Below are positions 43,943-52,254 of a DNA stretch of 64,000 bases, piece by piece. Within the stretch, counting starts at the first letter, position 1, and every line of letters begins with the position of its first letter. Origin of the DNA: Actinophytocola algeriensis (GTDB lineage: Bacteria > Actinomycetota > Actinomycetes > Mycobacteriales > Pseudonocardiaceae); the NCBI RefSeq assembly GCF_014203735.1, contig NZ_JACHJQ010000008.1, positions 124,001 through 188,000 on the forward strand. The letters run 5' to 3'. The position numbers and the translations under genes are program-made. The notes beneath the pieces are model-generated. The model was not told where the DNA came from. It ran no database searches and was given only the letters and a program-made list of their open reading frames with translations.

Positions 43943-44626
43943 ATGAGAACGCGGCGATTGCTCGTGGTGACGTTGACGGTGCTGGCGACCGGGCTGCTCG
44001 CGGCCGCACCGGCACAGGCGGGTGCGTGGGAGGAGACCCTGCTCGACCCGCCGCCCGCGCGGGTCGAGGCCGGCGTGACCTACACGTTCGGCTACTGGAT
44101 CCTCCAGCACGGTTCGTATCCGTTCCAGGGCGGTGACCTGGGGCCGACCTCGTTGCGGGCGACGGACGAGGACGGCACGGTGGTCGACTTCCCCGGCACG
44201 TCGGGTGCGACCGCGGGGCACTACTCGGCGGAGGTGGTGTTCCCGCACGACGGGCGGTGGACCATCGGGTCACAGCACGAGGTGATCATGCCCGACGCGC
44301 TGGTCGCGACGGTGACGGTGCCGGGTGCGGTGGAGATCGCGCCGAGCATGATGCGCTCGCGGGCCCCGTACGAGTGGGGTGCCATGCGGCCGTCGTTCCC
44401 GCCTGCCGCGCCCGGCGCGAACATGGGTGCGCCGCAGGCGGGGCCGCCAGCGGAGCCGAAGGCGTTGATCGACCCCCAGCGGGTGGAGCCGCGCAGCCAG
44501 GAGACCGCGGTGCCGGCCGACGAGCCCGGCGCGCCGCTCCCGTTGTGGCTGTTCGTCGCTGGTGGGGTCGTGGTGGCCGGGCTCGCAGGCTGGTTCCTGC
44601 TGCGGTCGCGGCGGGCTAACGCCTAG
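43943..44626 (+). CDS. Secreted, C-terminally membrane-anchored hypothetical protein
   Basis: This 227-residue protein has a signal peptide (LLVVTLTVLATGLLAAAPAQ, cleaved near AQA-GAW). An immunoglobulin-like/FixH-like beta domain follows (residues 28-130: PARVEAGVTYTFGYWILQHG, GHYSAEVVFPHDGRWTIGS). A Pro/Ala-rich linker leads to a C-terminal helix (LWLFVAGGVVVAGLAGWFLL) and basic tail. The layout is that of a cell-surface protein. Its start is divergent from, and almost abutting, the sigma-factor frame. The last 11 bases overlap the convergent Rpf-like gene. The function is unknown. Confidence 0.75.
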   Translation: MRTRRLLVVTLTVLATGLLAAAPAQAGAWEETLLDPPPARVEAGVTYTFGYWILQHGSYPFQGGDLGPTSLRATDEDGTVVDFPGTSGATAGHYSAEVVFPHDGRWTIGSQHEVIMPDALVATVTVPGAVEIAPSMMRSRAPYEWGAMRPSFPPAAPGANMGAPQAGPPAEPKALIDPQRVEPRSQETAVPADEPGAPLPLWLFVAGGVVVAGLAGWFLLRSRRANA

Positions 44627-45263
44627 GCGGGTTGCCCTGCCACGCGGCGTTCCAGGTCTTCGGGCCGAGCAACCCGGAGTCCTTGATGCCGTTCGCGCGC
44701 TGCAGCGCCAACACCGCCGTGCGGGTTTCCTCGCGGTAGCAGCCGGTGCCCTGGAAGTCGTAGCCGAAGGCGTTCATCCGCAGCTGGAACGTGCGCAGGG
44801 CGTCGTGGCAGTCGCCGAACCGGAACACGACCCCCGGCCACGGCGGCACCCCGGTCGCCGGCGGTGCCGCCGTGGCCCCGCCGATGTAGGCGGACTCGGC
44901 GTAGGTGGGGACGCGTTTGCTGCGCGCGTCGCCGTCCTCGCGGAGGCCGAGCGTGCCCGCGCAGGTCCAGGGCTGCCAGCCACGCATCCGGTACAGGTAG
45001 AGCGCGCGGAAGTCCTGTTCGGCCGGTGCCGCCTGGTGCGGGAGACCGGTGCCGCCGACACTGCGCCAGGTGGGCAGGTCGAACTGGTAGGCGCCGTAGT
45101 ACTTGCCGCTGGCCGAGACGATGTCGTAGCGGCCGGACGCCTCGCACTGGCGCAGGCGGGCCCAGTCGTCGGCGCGCGGGTCGGCCGCGGCGGTGGTCTG
45201 CGCGAGACCGAGCACGGTGCCCAGCGCCAAGAGTGCACAAAGGACGAATCGTCGACCGCTCAT
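44616..45263 (-). CDS. Rpf-like transglycosylase with peptidoglycan-binding domain
   Basis: This 215-residue secreted protein has a signal peptide (VLCALLALGTVLGLAQTTAA). The Rpf/transglycosylase-like domain holds the catalytic Glu in ARLRQCEASGRYDIVSASGK and continues YYGAYQFDLPTW. A C-terminal PG_binding_1 domain follows (TFQLRMNAFGYDFQGTGCYR, then ETRTAVLALQRANGI). Rpf proteins cleave peptidoglycan and aid resuscitation or spore germination. The promoter region carries a GTCAC repeat array with 9-bp phasing, similar to MtrA sites at wall-hydrolase genes. No c-di-AMP riboswitch was recognised. Confidence 0.92.
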   Translation of the reverse strand: MSGRRFVLCALLALGTVLGLAQTTAAADPRADDWARLRQCEASGRYDIVSASGKYYGAYQFDLPTWRSVGGTGLPHQAAPAEQDFRALYLYRMRGWQPWTCAGTLGLREDGDARSKRVPTYAESAYIGGATAAPPATGVPPWPGVVFRFGDCHDALRTFQLRMNAFGYDFQGTGCYREETRTAVLALQRANGIKDSGLLGPKTWNAAWQGNPPRR

Positions 45264-45284
45264 GATCTGGGACGGTACGTTCTG

Positions 45285-45342
45285 GTCACAGAAGTCACAA
45301 CCGCACCATCAGTCACACCAGTCACGGCACTGTTTCGTCACG
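45285..45342. promoter_or_regulatory. GTCAC repeat array, probable MtrA-type binding region
   Basis: GTCACA or GTCACG begins at 45285, 45294, 45312 and 45321, all multiples of 9 apart; a weaker GCACCA fills 45303. A fifth copy lies at 45337. Direct repeats of GTCACA followed by three variable bases match the MtrA motif known from mycobacteria. The array sits between the Rpf gene and the divergent UMF1 transporter. Confidence 0.65.
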
Positions 45343-45414
45343 CCTGTCCCAAGTGGATCAGTGGGCACCCCTGTCCCTGTAGTGTCCGCGTGCCAGCACC
45401 GGGACGGAGGATCG

Positions 45415-46842
45415 ATGAGCGTGGTGGACAGCCCCGAGACGGTGCCCAACGCACCCGACCGCAAGCGTGAGCAGAGTGGCTGGGTCTGGTACGACTGGGC
45501 GAACTCGGTGTTCCCCACGTCGGTCATCACCGTGTTCGGGTCCCTGTACCTGACCGCGGTAGCGGCCGACGCGGCCCTCGCGGACACGGCACTCAACGGC
45601 CCGAACCCGTGCCCGTCCGACGGTGACGGCGGCACCAACAAGCTCGTCGACTGCCAGATCTCCGTGTTCGGCCTGCACTTCCAGGCCGGCTCGCTGTGGG
45701 GCTACCTGCTGGCCGCGGCGACGATCATCCAGGTGCTGATCGTGCCGCTGCTGGGCGCGATCGCCGACCGCACGCAGCACAAGAAGCGGATGCTCGCGAT
45801 CTCCGCGTTCGGCGGTGCGATCGCCACGGCGCTGATGGCGCTGGTGAGCGGCACGAACTGGCAGCTCGGGGTGATCCTGTTCATCCTGGGCAACATCGGC
45901 TACGGCACGTCGGTGGTGATCTACTACTCGTTCATCCCGGAGATCGCCACCGCCGACGAACGGGACGGACTGTCCACACGGGGCTGGGCGTTCGGGTACC
46001 TGGGCAGCGGGCTGGCGCTGCTGGTGCAGCTCGTGGTGTACCTGGCGCACGAGTCGCTCGGGCTGACCGAGGGCGGGGCGGCGCAGATCGCGTTCCTGCT
46101 GTCGGGCATCTGGTGGGCGGCGTTCACGCTGATCCCGCTGCGGCGCCTCAAGGACCACCAGCGCCCGCACGGTCCCGAACACGGCCTCGGCGGCGTCCTC
46201 ACCGGAGGTTTCCGCGAGCTGGGCAACACGCTGAAACTCGCGCGGGCCTACCCGCTGACACTGGCGTTCCTGGGGACCTACCTGATCTACACCGACGGCA
46301 TCGCGACCGTCGCGAACGTGTCCGCGCAGTACGGGTCGGAGGAGCTGAACTTCGACGACACCGTCCTCATCTCCACGATCCTCATCGTCCAGTTCGTCGC
46401 GTTCATCGGCGGCGTCCTGCACGGCATCGTCGCCCGCCGCGTCGGCGCCAAGCGCACGATCATGATGAGCCTGACGGTCTGGCTGTTCGTCGTCGGTGCC
46501 GCGTACTTCGTGCAGGCCGGGCAGGCACTGCAGTTCTACCTGCTCGCGGCCGGGATCGGGCTGGTGCTGGGCGGGACGAACGCGCTGTCGCGGTCGCTGT
46601 TCAGCCAGATGGTGCCGCCGGGCAAGGAGGCGCAGTACTTCTCGATCTACGAGATCGGCGAGCGCGCCACCTCGTGGATGGGCCCGCTCCTGTTCGCCGC
46701 CGTCGCGGGCGCGACGGGCTCCTACCGGCCGGCGATCATCTCACTGGTCATCTTCTTCTTCGTGGGCCTGGTCCTGATGTTCTTCGTCCCCGTCCGCAAG
46801 GCCATCCGCGCGGTCGGCAACCCGGAGCCGTCGGTCCTCTAA
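45415..46842 (+). CDS. UMF1/Atg22-like MFS transporter
   Basis: This 475-residue polytopic protein has about twelve membrane segments. The family signature WVWYDWANSVFPTSVITVFG is near the N-terminus, then a large first loop with PNPCPSDGDGG and IADRTQHKKRMLAISAFGGA at loop 2-3. UMF1 relatives export amino acids in yeast vacuoles; the bacterial substrates are unknown. ATG 45415 has GACGGAGG upstream. It is divergent from the Rpf gene and convergent with GyrI (4-base overlap). Confidence 0.9.
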   Translation: MSVVDSPETVPNAPDRKREQSGWVWYDWANSVFPTSVITVFGSLYLTAVAADAALADTALNGPNPCPSDGDGGTNKLVDCQISVFGLHFQAGSLWGYLLAAATIIQVLIVPLLGAIADRTQHKKRMLAISAFGGAIATALMALVSGTNWQLGVILFILGNIGYGTSVVIYYSFIPEIATADERDGLSTRGWAFGYLGSGLALLVQLVVYLAHESLGLTEGGAAQIAFLLSGIWWAAFTLIPLRRLKDHQRPHGPEHGLGGVLTGGFRELGNTLKLARAYPLTLAFLGTYLIYTDGIATVANVSAQYGSEELNFDDTVLISTILIVQFVAFIGGVLHGIVARRVGAKRTIMMSLTVWLFVVGAAYFVQAGQALQFYLLAAGIGLVLGGTNALSRSLFSQMVPPGKEAQYFSIYEIGERATSWMGPLLFAAVAGATGSYRPAIISLVIFFFVGLVLMFFVPVRKAIRAVGNPEPSVL

Positions 46843-47465
46843 CGAGGACTGACCGGCTGGCGGAGCACCGTCTTCAGCTTCTCCGGGGCCGTCTTGCGTG
46901 GGTCGCCCAGGTAGATCTCGTGGTGGCGATCCCGTTCGGTCAGGTCGTTCGCCGGCAGGTACCGCTCGTGCAGGGCCGTCATGATCGGGGTCTCGTCGTC
47001 GTAGGAGCCGACGTGGAGGACCTGCGCGCACGTGCCCTCGTGCAGGGTGTCGTGTTCCACCAGTTCGATCGCCGGGAGTTTCTTCTTCGCCAGCGCCGCC
47101 CCCGCGGCTTTCTCGACGTCCCGTGCGGTCAGCCACTCCGGCAGGCTGATCAGCATGCGCCACAGCCACTCGTCCTTGGCGCGGGCCGTGAACACCTCCG
47201 GGTTCGGTGACCACCACAGGCCCTCCAGCGGACCCACCACGAAGTCCCGGCCCGACCGCTTGCTCGCGAACTTCAGCGTGTACGCCACCGCGTACAGCGC
47301 CTCCACCGCCCGCGCGTACTCCGGCACCGTGTTCGGGTTTCCCTTGCCCGACACCGCGATGAACTCCTGCGCAGGCACCTCCAGCAACGCCCACTCGCGG
47401 TTCTTCGGCGCGTACAGCTCCTTGCGCTCGCGCTTCACGTCGTATGGGCTCATGACTCCGCTCAT
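46839..47465 (-). CDS. GyrI-like small-molecule-binding domain protein
   Basis: This 208-residue protein is of the GyrI/SHS2 type (AraC effector-binding-like): VPAQEFIAVSGKGNPNTVPE, EALYAVAYTLKFASKRSGRD, PLEGLWWSP and the C-terminal TCAQVLHVGSYDDETPIMTA, EIYLGDPRK. Such domains bind amphipathic drugs. The ATG at 47465 overlaps the PadR stop and follows AGGAGG, so it is translationally coupled to PadR. Together they look like a drug-sensing pair in which the GyrI protein sequesters or detoxifies the ligand. Confidence 0.88.
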   Translation of the reverse strand: MSGVMSPYDVKRERKELYAPKNREWALLEVPAQEFIAVSGKGNPNTVPEYARAVEALYAVAYTLKFASKRSGRDFVVGPLEGLWWSPNPEVFTARAKDEWLWRMLISLPEWLTARDVEKAAGAALAKKKLPAIELVEHDTLHEGTCAQVLHVGSYDDETPIMTALHERYLPANDLTERDRHHEIYLGDPRKTAPEKLKTVLRQPVSPR

Positions 47466-47977
47466 GACATCTCCTCCTGATACCTGGCCAACCAGGCCTG
47501 CTCGGCCGCCAGCTGCGCCAGCGAGTGGTCGAAGATCGCGCGGACGAACGGCGGCGCGTCCGCGGGTGTGGCGGCGCGGACCTCGGTCACACGTACTGCC
47601 AACGTCTCCGCCCGGCGGGCCAGTGCGGCACGCAGCCGGTCGGGCGGGATCATCGGCTGGTTCGCCAGGCCGACGAGGATCGGCGGGAACACCGGCCGTG
47701 GTTCGGCGATCGCCTCCTCGGCGGCCTGCGCGCACACGCGCCTGCCCTCGGCGGTCGGCGCGAACACCTTGCGGCCCTTGCCGTGGGCGCGTTCGCCCGC
47801 CTCCTCGATCAGGCCGCGGTCGCGGAGCTTGGTGAGCAGGTAGTAGATCGAGCTGAACCCGATCTCGGTCCACTCGCGCATGCCGCGCTCGACGATGACC
47901 TCGTCCAGTTCGTAGCCGTGCCGGGGCCTCTCCACGAGCAGCCCGAGCAGCGTCAGCTCGGCCGGGGTGACATCCAC
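47462..47977 (-). CDS. PadR family transcriptional regulator
   Basis: This 171-residue protein has the PadR winged helix (LTLLGLLVERPRHGYELDEV, IGFSSIYYLLTKLRDRGLIE, RKVFAPTAEGR) and a C-terminal helical dimerisation domain (VRVTEVRAATPADAPPFVRA). The start is GTG 47977. A perfect 24-bp palindrome ends 4 bases upstream, and its inner TAGAAT is positioned as a -10 seven bases before GTG, so the transcript is probably leaderless and autorepressed. It is operonic with the GyrI-like gene. Confidence 0.9.
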   Translation of the reverse strand: MDVTPAELTLLGLLVERPRHGYELDEVIVERGMREWTEIGFSSIYYLLTKLRDRGLIEEAGERAHGKGRKVFAPTAEGRRVCAQAAEEAIAEPRPVFPPILVGLANQPMIPPDRLRAALARRAETLAVRVTEVRAATPADAPPFVRAIFDHSLAQLAAEQAWLARYQEEMS

Positions 47978-47980
47978 AGC

Positions 47981-48004
47981 AGCTATTCTAGTACTAGAAT
48001 AGCT
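47981..48004 (-). promoter_or_regulatory. Perfect 24-bp PadR operator overlapping a leaderless promoter
   Basis: The half-site AGCTATTCTAGT (47981-47992) is followed by its exact complement, with no spacer. The minus-strand -10 TAGAAT lies inside it, with TCGACA (48015-48010) as -35 at 19-bp spacing. Confidence 0.85.
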
Positions 48005-48042
48005 TCCGGTGTCGACCGGTGCGGGTGGTGATCACCGCGGAC

Positions 48043-49302
48043 TCAGGTACTCAGCACCGCGGCGTGGCGGGCGGCGACCGGGTCGCGCAGGCGCAGCGTC
48101 GAACCGTCCGTGAAGTCGACGCGCAGCCACGGTTTCGGCGGCAGGCTGCGGCCCGCCAGCTCCGCGGTCACCCCGCGGACCCGGGCCCGCGGCACGTCCC
48201 GCAGCGAGGTGACGGCCGCCGCCGGGTCCGGTGGCGCGGCCAGCGACGCGGTCGTCACGATCAGAGCCAGCCGCTCGCGGGTCAGCACCAGCCGGGCGGC
48301 GCCCGCGGTGTGGGCCAGCAGGTCCGCGAGCGCCACGGCGTCGCGGTCCGCGCGGTCGGCCTGCGCCCAGTACGCGATCGTCGGGTCGTCCAGCCAGCCG
48401 TCCGGGCCCTGCGAGGTCGCCGCGGGCAGTGGCCAGCGCGCCGGCGGCAGGGTCAGCGCGGGCATCCGGCCAAGCGGCGTGTGCGGGACCCGCAGCTCAC
48501 GGCCGAGCTGCGCGCCCACATACCCGGCGTTCGTCGTGCCCGCCACCATGATCTCCTCGCCCGGCAGGAGTGCCGCGGCCTGCTCGAGCGCCTGCCGCGC
48601 GAGCGTCGCCACCCAGTCACCGCGGGCGCCAGGGCGCAGCGGTGGCGCGCCGTTGGTGAGGCCCAGCGCGTACTCGCACTCGTCGCGGTCGGTCATGCCG
48701 ACCAGGAAGTCCAGCCCGGAACCGTCGACCAGGCGCAGCCGCAGCACCGGCGCGGTCGTGCGCTCCGCGACCTCGAACCCCGCGATCTGCGCGCGGCGGA
48801 TCTCGGCCAGCGGCTCCATCGTCGGCGGGGTGATCGGCTCGCCCTCGTAGTTGCCCGCGTAGGTGTCACCGCCCCACAGCTTGCGCCGGTCGGCGACCTT
48901 CTCGGCCAGGTCCTTGCCCAGCTGCACGATGCCGTCACGGAGACCGTCACGCACCCGTGCCGCCCTGGCGAGGAACCCACTCGGATCAGCACGGGTGTAG
49001 AGCGCGAGTCGCTGGCGAGTCAGTACGTACAGGCGGTGCGGTGCGTCCGACCACGACGAGACCATACGGACGTACCGGTGTGCCAGGCAGTCCAGCGCCT
49101 TGCCCCACACGACCAAGTCGGCCGACCTGTCATCGCCGGCGTCGAGGCCGGGGATGTCGAAGCGGTGCGTGTTGGCATACGCCGCCCACATTGGACCGCC
49201 CTCTCCCGGCAGGTCCATGAGCGAGCGCGCGACGGTCGCCGGGCCGAGCGGTTCGGCAAGGAACTCCGTCAGATCCGCCCGTACACCAGTCGACGCTCGC
49301 AC
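48043..49302 (-). CDS. Hypothetical protein with an internally repeated module
   Basis: This 419-residue soluble protein belongs to no family I can name. Two similar blocks are visible. The N-terminal half has YVLTRQRLALYTRA and, later, LRLRLVDGSGLDFLV; the C-terminal half has LVLTRERLALIVTT and then LRVDFTDGSTLRLRDP. Each looks like beta-rich strands of a PH- or GRAM-like fold, so the protein may be a duplicated module. It lies 9 bases downstream of the AfsR-type regulator gene in the same direction and is probably co-transcribed with it. Confidence 0.7.
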   Translation of the reverse strand: MRASTGVRADLTEFLAEPLGPATVARSLMDLPGEGGPMWAAYANTHRFDIPGLDAGDDRSADLVVWGKALDCLAHRYVRMVSSWSDAPHRLYVLTRQRLALYTRADPSGFLARAARVRDGLRDGIVQLGKDLAEKVADRRKLWGGDTYAGNYEGEPITPPTMEPLAEIRRAQIAGFEVAERTTAPVLRLRLVDGSGLDFLVGMTDRDECEYALGLTNGAPPLRPGARGDWVATLARQALEQAAALLPGEEIMVAGTTNAGYVGAQLGRELRVPHTPLGRMPALTLPPARWPLPAATSQGPDGWLDDPTIAYWAQADRADRDAVALADLLAHTAGAARLVLTRERLALIVTTASLAAPPDPAAAVTSLRDVPRARVRGVTAELAGRSLPPKPWLRVDFTDGSTLRLRDPVAARHAAVLST

Positions 49303-49311
49303 CCGATCATC

Positions 49312-51120
49312 CTAAGCAGGCGCTCGCACGCCGCCGTTCTCCGCACTGTAGAACCGGACCAGTCTCGTCAGCGCCGCCTGGCTCGCCTCCGGACCGTCCT
49401 CGACGAACGCCCGGCCGCGGGCGAAGTGCCGCACCGGCGCGTGGAAGTAGTACCGGTCCACCCCGCCCAGCTCCAGCAGGTGCACGTCCACGAGCGACTC
49501 CAGCAGCAGCGCGGTGTCGGTCGCGGGCAGGTCCAGCACCGCGGCGGCCGCGGCGAGCGTGATGTCCGGGCCGTCGGCCACCGCGAGCAGCCGGAACGCC
49601 CGCACCTGCTCGGGTGTCAGGTCATCGAGCGTCGACAGGTACGGGCTCTCGATCGCACCGCACTCGGGCCGCGACACCGGTGCGCCGGGCACCGGCCTGC
49701 CGATGCGGTCGCGCGCGGCGTCCAGCGTCCACTCGGGACGGGACGCGATGCGGCTGCCGAGCGCCGCGATCACCTGCGGCAGCCCGGCGGTGCCCGCGAC
49801 GAGGGCGTGGGCGGCGTCCGGTTCGCGGCGCACGCGGTCACCGACGAGGCGTTCGAACAGCGCGCGGGACTCGTCCTCGCGCAGGCCCTGCAGGCGCACC
49901 CACTGGATGTACGGGACGCCGTAGATGCGGCGGCGTGCGGTGATCAGCACGGCCGCGCCGCCCGCACCGGGCACGAGGTGGCGGAGCTGGTCGGCGTCGC
50001 GGGCGTTGTCGAGGACGATGAGGAGCCTGCGGCCCGCGGTGTGGGTGCGCCACAGCGCGGCGCGTTCGGCCTGCGCGGCGGGTGGGTCGGTGACGCCGAC
50101 GGCACGCAGGAGCCCGGGCAGCGGGTCGGCGGTGAGGTCCGCGAACAGCTGCCCGTCCGGGAAGCGGTCGGTGAGCGTGTGTCCCAGGTGGACGGCCAGT
50201 GTGGTCTTGCCGACGCCGGCGAGACCCTCGATGCCGACCACGGGGACCTGCGTGCCGGACGGGGTCAGCGCGCCGGTGATGACGGCGAGCTCGTCGGCGC
50301 GGCCGACGAAGTCCGGCAGGTCGGGCGGCAGCTGCGCCGGGATGTGGCGGGGTTCGTGGTCGCGCAGCCCGGGGTCGGCCGCGAGGATCCGGCGTTGCAT
50401 CTCACGCAGCCCGGGCCCGGGTTCGAGGCCGAGCTCGTCGTCGAGGAGTCGGCGGATCTCGGTGAAGACGGCGAGCGCGTCGGCCTGGCGGCCCGCGCGG
50501 TAGAGGGCGAGCATGAGCAGTTCGCGGGGGCGTTCCCGCAGCGGCTGCCCGGCGATGACCTCCTCGAGCGCGGCGGTGGCCTCGACGTGCCTGCCGGTGT
50601 CGATGTCCGCGGCGGCGAGGTCCTCGATCGCGCTGAGGCGGACCTTGGCGAGACGGGTGCGTTCGATCTCCGCGAACTCGCCGTTGACACCGGCGAGCGG
50701 GGTGCCCCGCCACAGGCCCAGGGCGGCGCGCAGGTGGGTGCCCGTGGTGTGCGGGTCGGTGGCGGTGCGGGCGGCGGCGATGTGGTCGCCGAAGTCGGTG
50801 GCGTCGAGGGAGCCGGTCCGCAGCGCGTACCCGCCGCCGACGGACTCGATGACGTTCGCGGGGAGCACGCGGCGCAGGCGGGAGACGTAGGAGCGGATCA
50901 TGCCGACCGCGGCGCGCGGCGCGGCCGGGCCCCAGACCGCGCTGATCAGCTGGTCAGGGGTGGCGGTGGCGCCGGTGCGCAGGAGCAGGATGCCGAGGAT
51001 GGCGCGCTGTTGCGGGGTGCCGAGGTCGAGCTCGGTGTCCCCCAGCCACGCGCGGACCGGCCCGAGCACCTCGAACCGCAACGTACCGCCCACCGGCGAC
51101 TCCTCTCCGCGACCGACCAC
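49312..51120 (-). CDS. AfsR/SARP-type regulator with NB-ARC ATPase domain
   Basis: This 602-residue protein has an OmpR-like winged helix (about residues 15-100: LRFEVLGPVRAWLGDTELDL, then GMIRSYVSRLRRVLP) and a BTAD (about 105-250, YRAGRQADALAVFTEIRRLL). An NB-ARC ATPase follows, with Walker A GLAGVGKTTL and Walker B RRLLIVLDNA, then a winged-helix tail. AfsR-like proteins activate secondary-metabolite or stress genes. No biosynthetic cluster is visible nearby, and the only co-directional neighbour is the hypothetical gene downstream. GTG or ATG codons near the N-terminus leave the start uncertain by about ten residues. Confidence 0.92.
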   Translation of the reverse strand: MVGRGEESPVGGTLRFEVLGPVRAWLGDTELDLGTPQQRAILGILLLRTGATATPDQLISAVWGPAAPRAAVGMIRSYVSRLRRVLPANVIESVGGGYALRTGSLDATDFGDHIAAARTATDPHTTGTHLRAALGLWRGTPLAGVNGEFAEIERTRLAKVRLSAIEDLAAADIDTGRHVEATAALEEVIAGQPLRERPRELLMLALYRAGRQADALAVFTEIRRLLDDELGLEPGPGLREMQRRILAADPGLRDHEPRHIPAQLPPDLPDFVGRADELAVITGALTPSGTQVPVVGIEGLAGVGKTTLAVHLGHTLTDRFPDGQLFADLTADPLPGLLRAVGVTDPPAAQAERAALWRTHTAGRRLLIVLDNARDADQLRHLVPGAGGAAVLITARRRIYGVPYIQWVRLQGLREDESRALFERLVGDRVRREPDAAHALVAGTAGLPQVIAALGSRIASRPEWTLDAARDRIGRPVPGAPVSRPECGAIESPYLSTLDDLTPEQVRAFRLLAVADGPDITLAAAAAVLDLPATDTALLLESLVDVHLLELGGVDRYYFHAPVRHFARGRAFVEDGPEASQAALTRLVRFYSAENGGVRAPA

Positions 51121-51567
51121 TGATCATGGGAACGGCATGGGGCGGAGGGGTATTCCTGGTGGGGCGGCCGCCGGCCCCCGGAATCCAGCGTAGGCGAAGT
51201 AGTATTTGGTAACAGGACTGTGACCTGCGGCTTCCTCCGTAGTCACCGAGCCATCCAGCGCCACCGAGCACAGGTCCTCGGCAACAGGACGCAGGCTCAA
51301 CGGAGCCCGACCGGCGGCGGGGACATGTTTGCTGCGCCTTACGGTGGATCAGTTTCCGGACACGTACACAACCCATGTTCGACCCGACCTCGGGCGCAGG
51401 TGATCCGGCTCAGGTCGTTGACCGCCGTCGGATAGTTGGCTCACGCTCGCTTTGGAGTCCACTGCGGGGGAAGAAGACATGCAGGTGAGCTGAAACGCGA
51501 GCTCGTCTCGACGCGATGTGTGTGGTCAGCGGAACCATGAAGCCGACTAGCGACAGGTGGGGGTCCA
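51121..51567. other. Gene-free boundary region between core and accessory DNA
   Basis: No convincing gene or tRNA is seen. The base composition shifts here from GC-rich core sequence to the lower-GC cassette that begins at 51568, so it probably contains an insertion boundary. No attachment-site duplication can be identified because the other end is not known. Confidence 0.5.
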
Positions 51568-52245
51568 ATGACGATGAGAAAAACAATAGTTTGTCTAGCA
51601 AACTCTCGCAAGAATGCGCACCGCTGTGTTGCCGGGATCGAATTTCCGTCGCCAAATAGCCATCGTTGGATTCGACCAATAGGCGACCGTGATGGCCATG
51701 GGGTATCGGGACAAGAAATCGCCTTGGACAATGGTGCGCAACCTCAGCCCCTCGATGTACTTGAGATTGGTTTGACTGAATGGCGACCAGAAGGTCACCA
51801 GCAAGAGAACTACCTTTTGGACGCCAATACGCCTTGGCGATGGCTCGGGCAGCTGGCCTGGCTGGACGCGATTCAGTTACCGATGTCACAAGAACCATTG
51901 TGGGTAAATGGTTCCAGCACTTTCCGCGGCCTCAACGATCGCATTATTGTATCAGCGGAAACCGCCGTAACGGATTCACTAAGACTAATTCGTTCACAAG
52001 TGACTATCTGCGTATCGAACCCATATGATCCGGAAAGGCTGCTAGAGGTGCGGGCCTCTTTTCAGCATGCGGGCGAGGGTTATCGACTGAAAGTAACCGA
52101 TCCTACCGTAGAGAATATGTTTCGCCCTCGGGGGGTCGGACAATACCCAATTGGGGATGCGATCCTGACTATCAGCTTGGGCGAAGAATGGCAGGGTGAA
52201 TTGTACAAGCTCGTGGCTGCTGTCGTCGCGGCGCCTCCTGTATAG
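51568..52245 (+). CDS. Dual-OB-domain-like protein of the DUF488 cassette
   Basis: This 225-residue protein opens MTMRKTIVCLANSRKNAHRC and VAGIEFPSPNSHRWIRPIGD. It then has two beta-rich halves: DVLEIGLTEWRPEGHQQENY in the first and LEVRASFQHAGEGYRLKVTD with AILTISLGEEWQGELYKLVA in the second. I recall such dual-OB proteins being encoded beside DUF488 genes, so it may bind nucleic acid. The start may be ATG 51568 or 51574. The gene is markedly less GC-rich than the chromosome. Ten bases separate it from the first DUF488 gene, so the three genes form one operon. Confidence 0.68.
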   Translation: MTMRKTIVCLANSRKNAHRCVAGIEFPSPNSHRWIRPIGDRDGHGVSGQEIALDNGAQPQPLDVLEIGLTEWRPEGHQQENYLLDANTPWRWLGQLAWLDAIQLPMSQEPLWVNGSSTFRGLNDRIIVSAETAVTDSLRLIRSQVTICVSNPYDPERLLEVRASFQHAGEGYRLKVTDPTVENMFRPRGVGQYPIGDAILTISLGEEWQGELYKLVAAVVAAPPV

Positions 52246-52254
52246 TCGAGAGCG

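Noticed and set aside
45264-45414. c-di-AMP (ydaO-type) riboswitch ahead of the Rpf gene, as seen in other actinobacteria
   Set aside because: The conserved riboswitch core was not found; the region is dominated by GTCAC repeats.
48019-51123. A 1034-codon open frame on the plus strand opposite the AfsR-type regulator and its neighbour
   Set aside because: Its protein is Arg/Ala/Gly-rich low complexity with no domain, while the minus-strand genes have clear motifs; it is an antisense shadow of GC-rich DNA.
51121-51567. tRNA gene or tRNA-derived attachment site at the left edge of the accessory region
   Set aside because: No cloverleaf or T-loop consensus could be recognised in this stretch.
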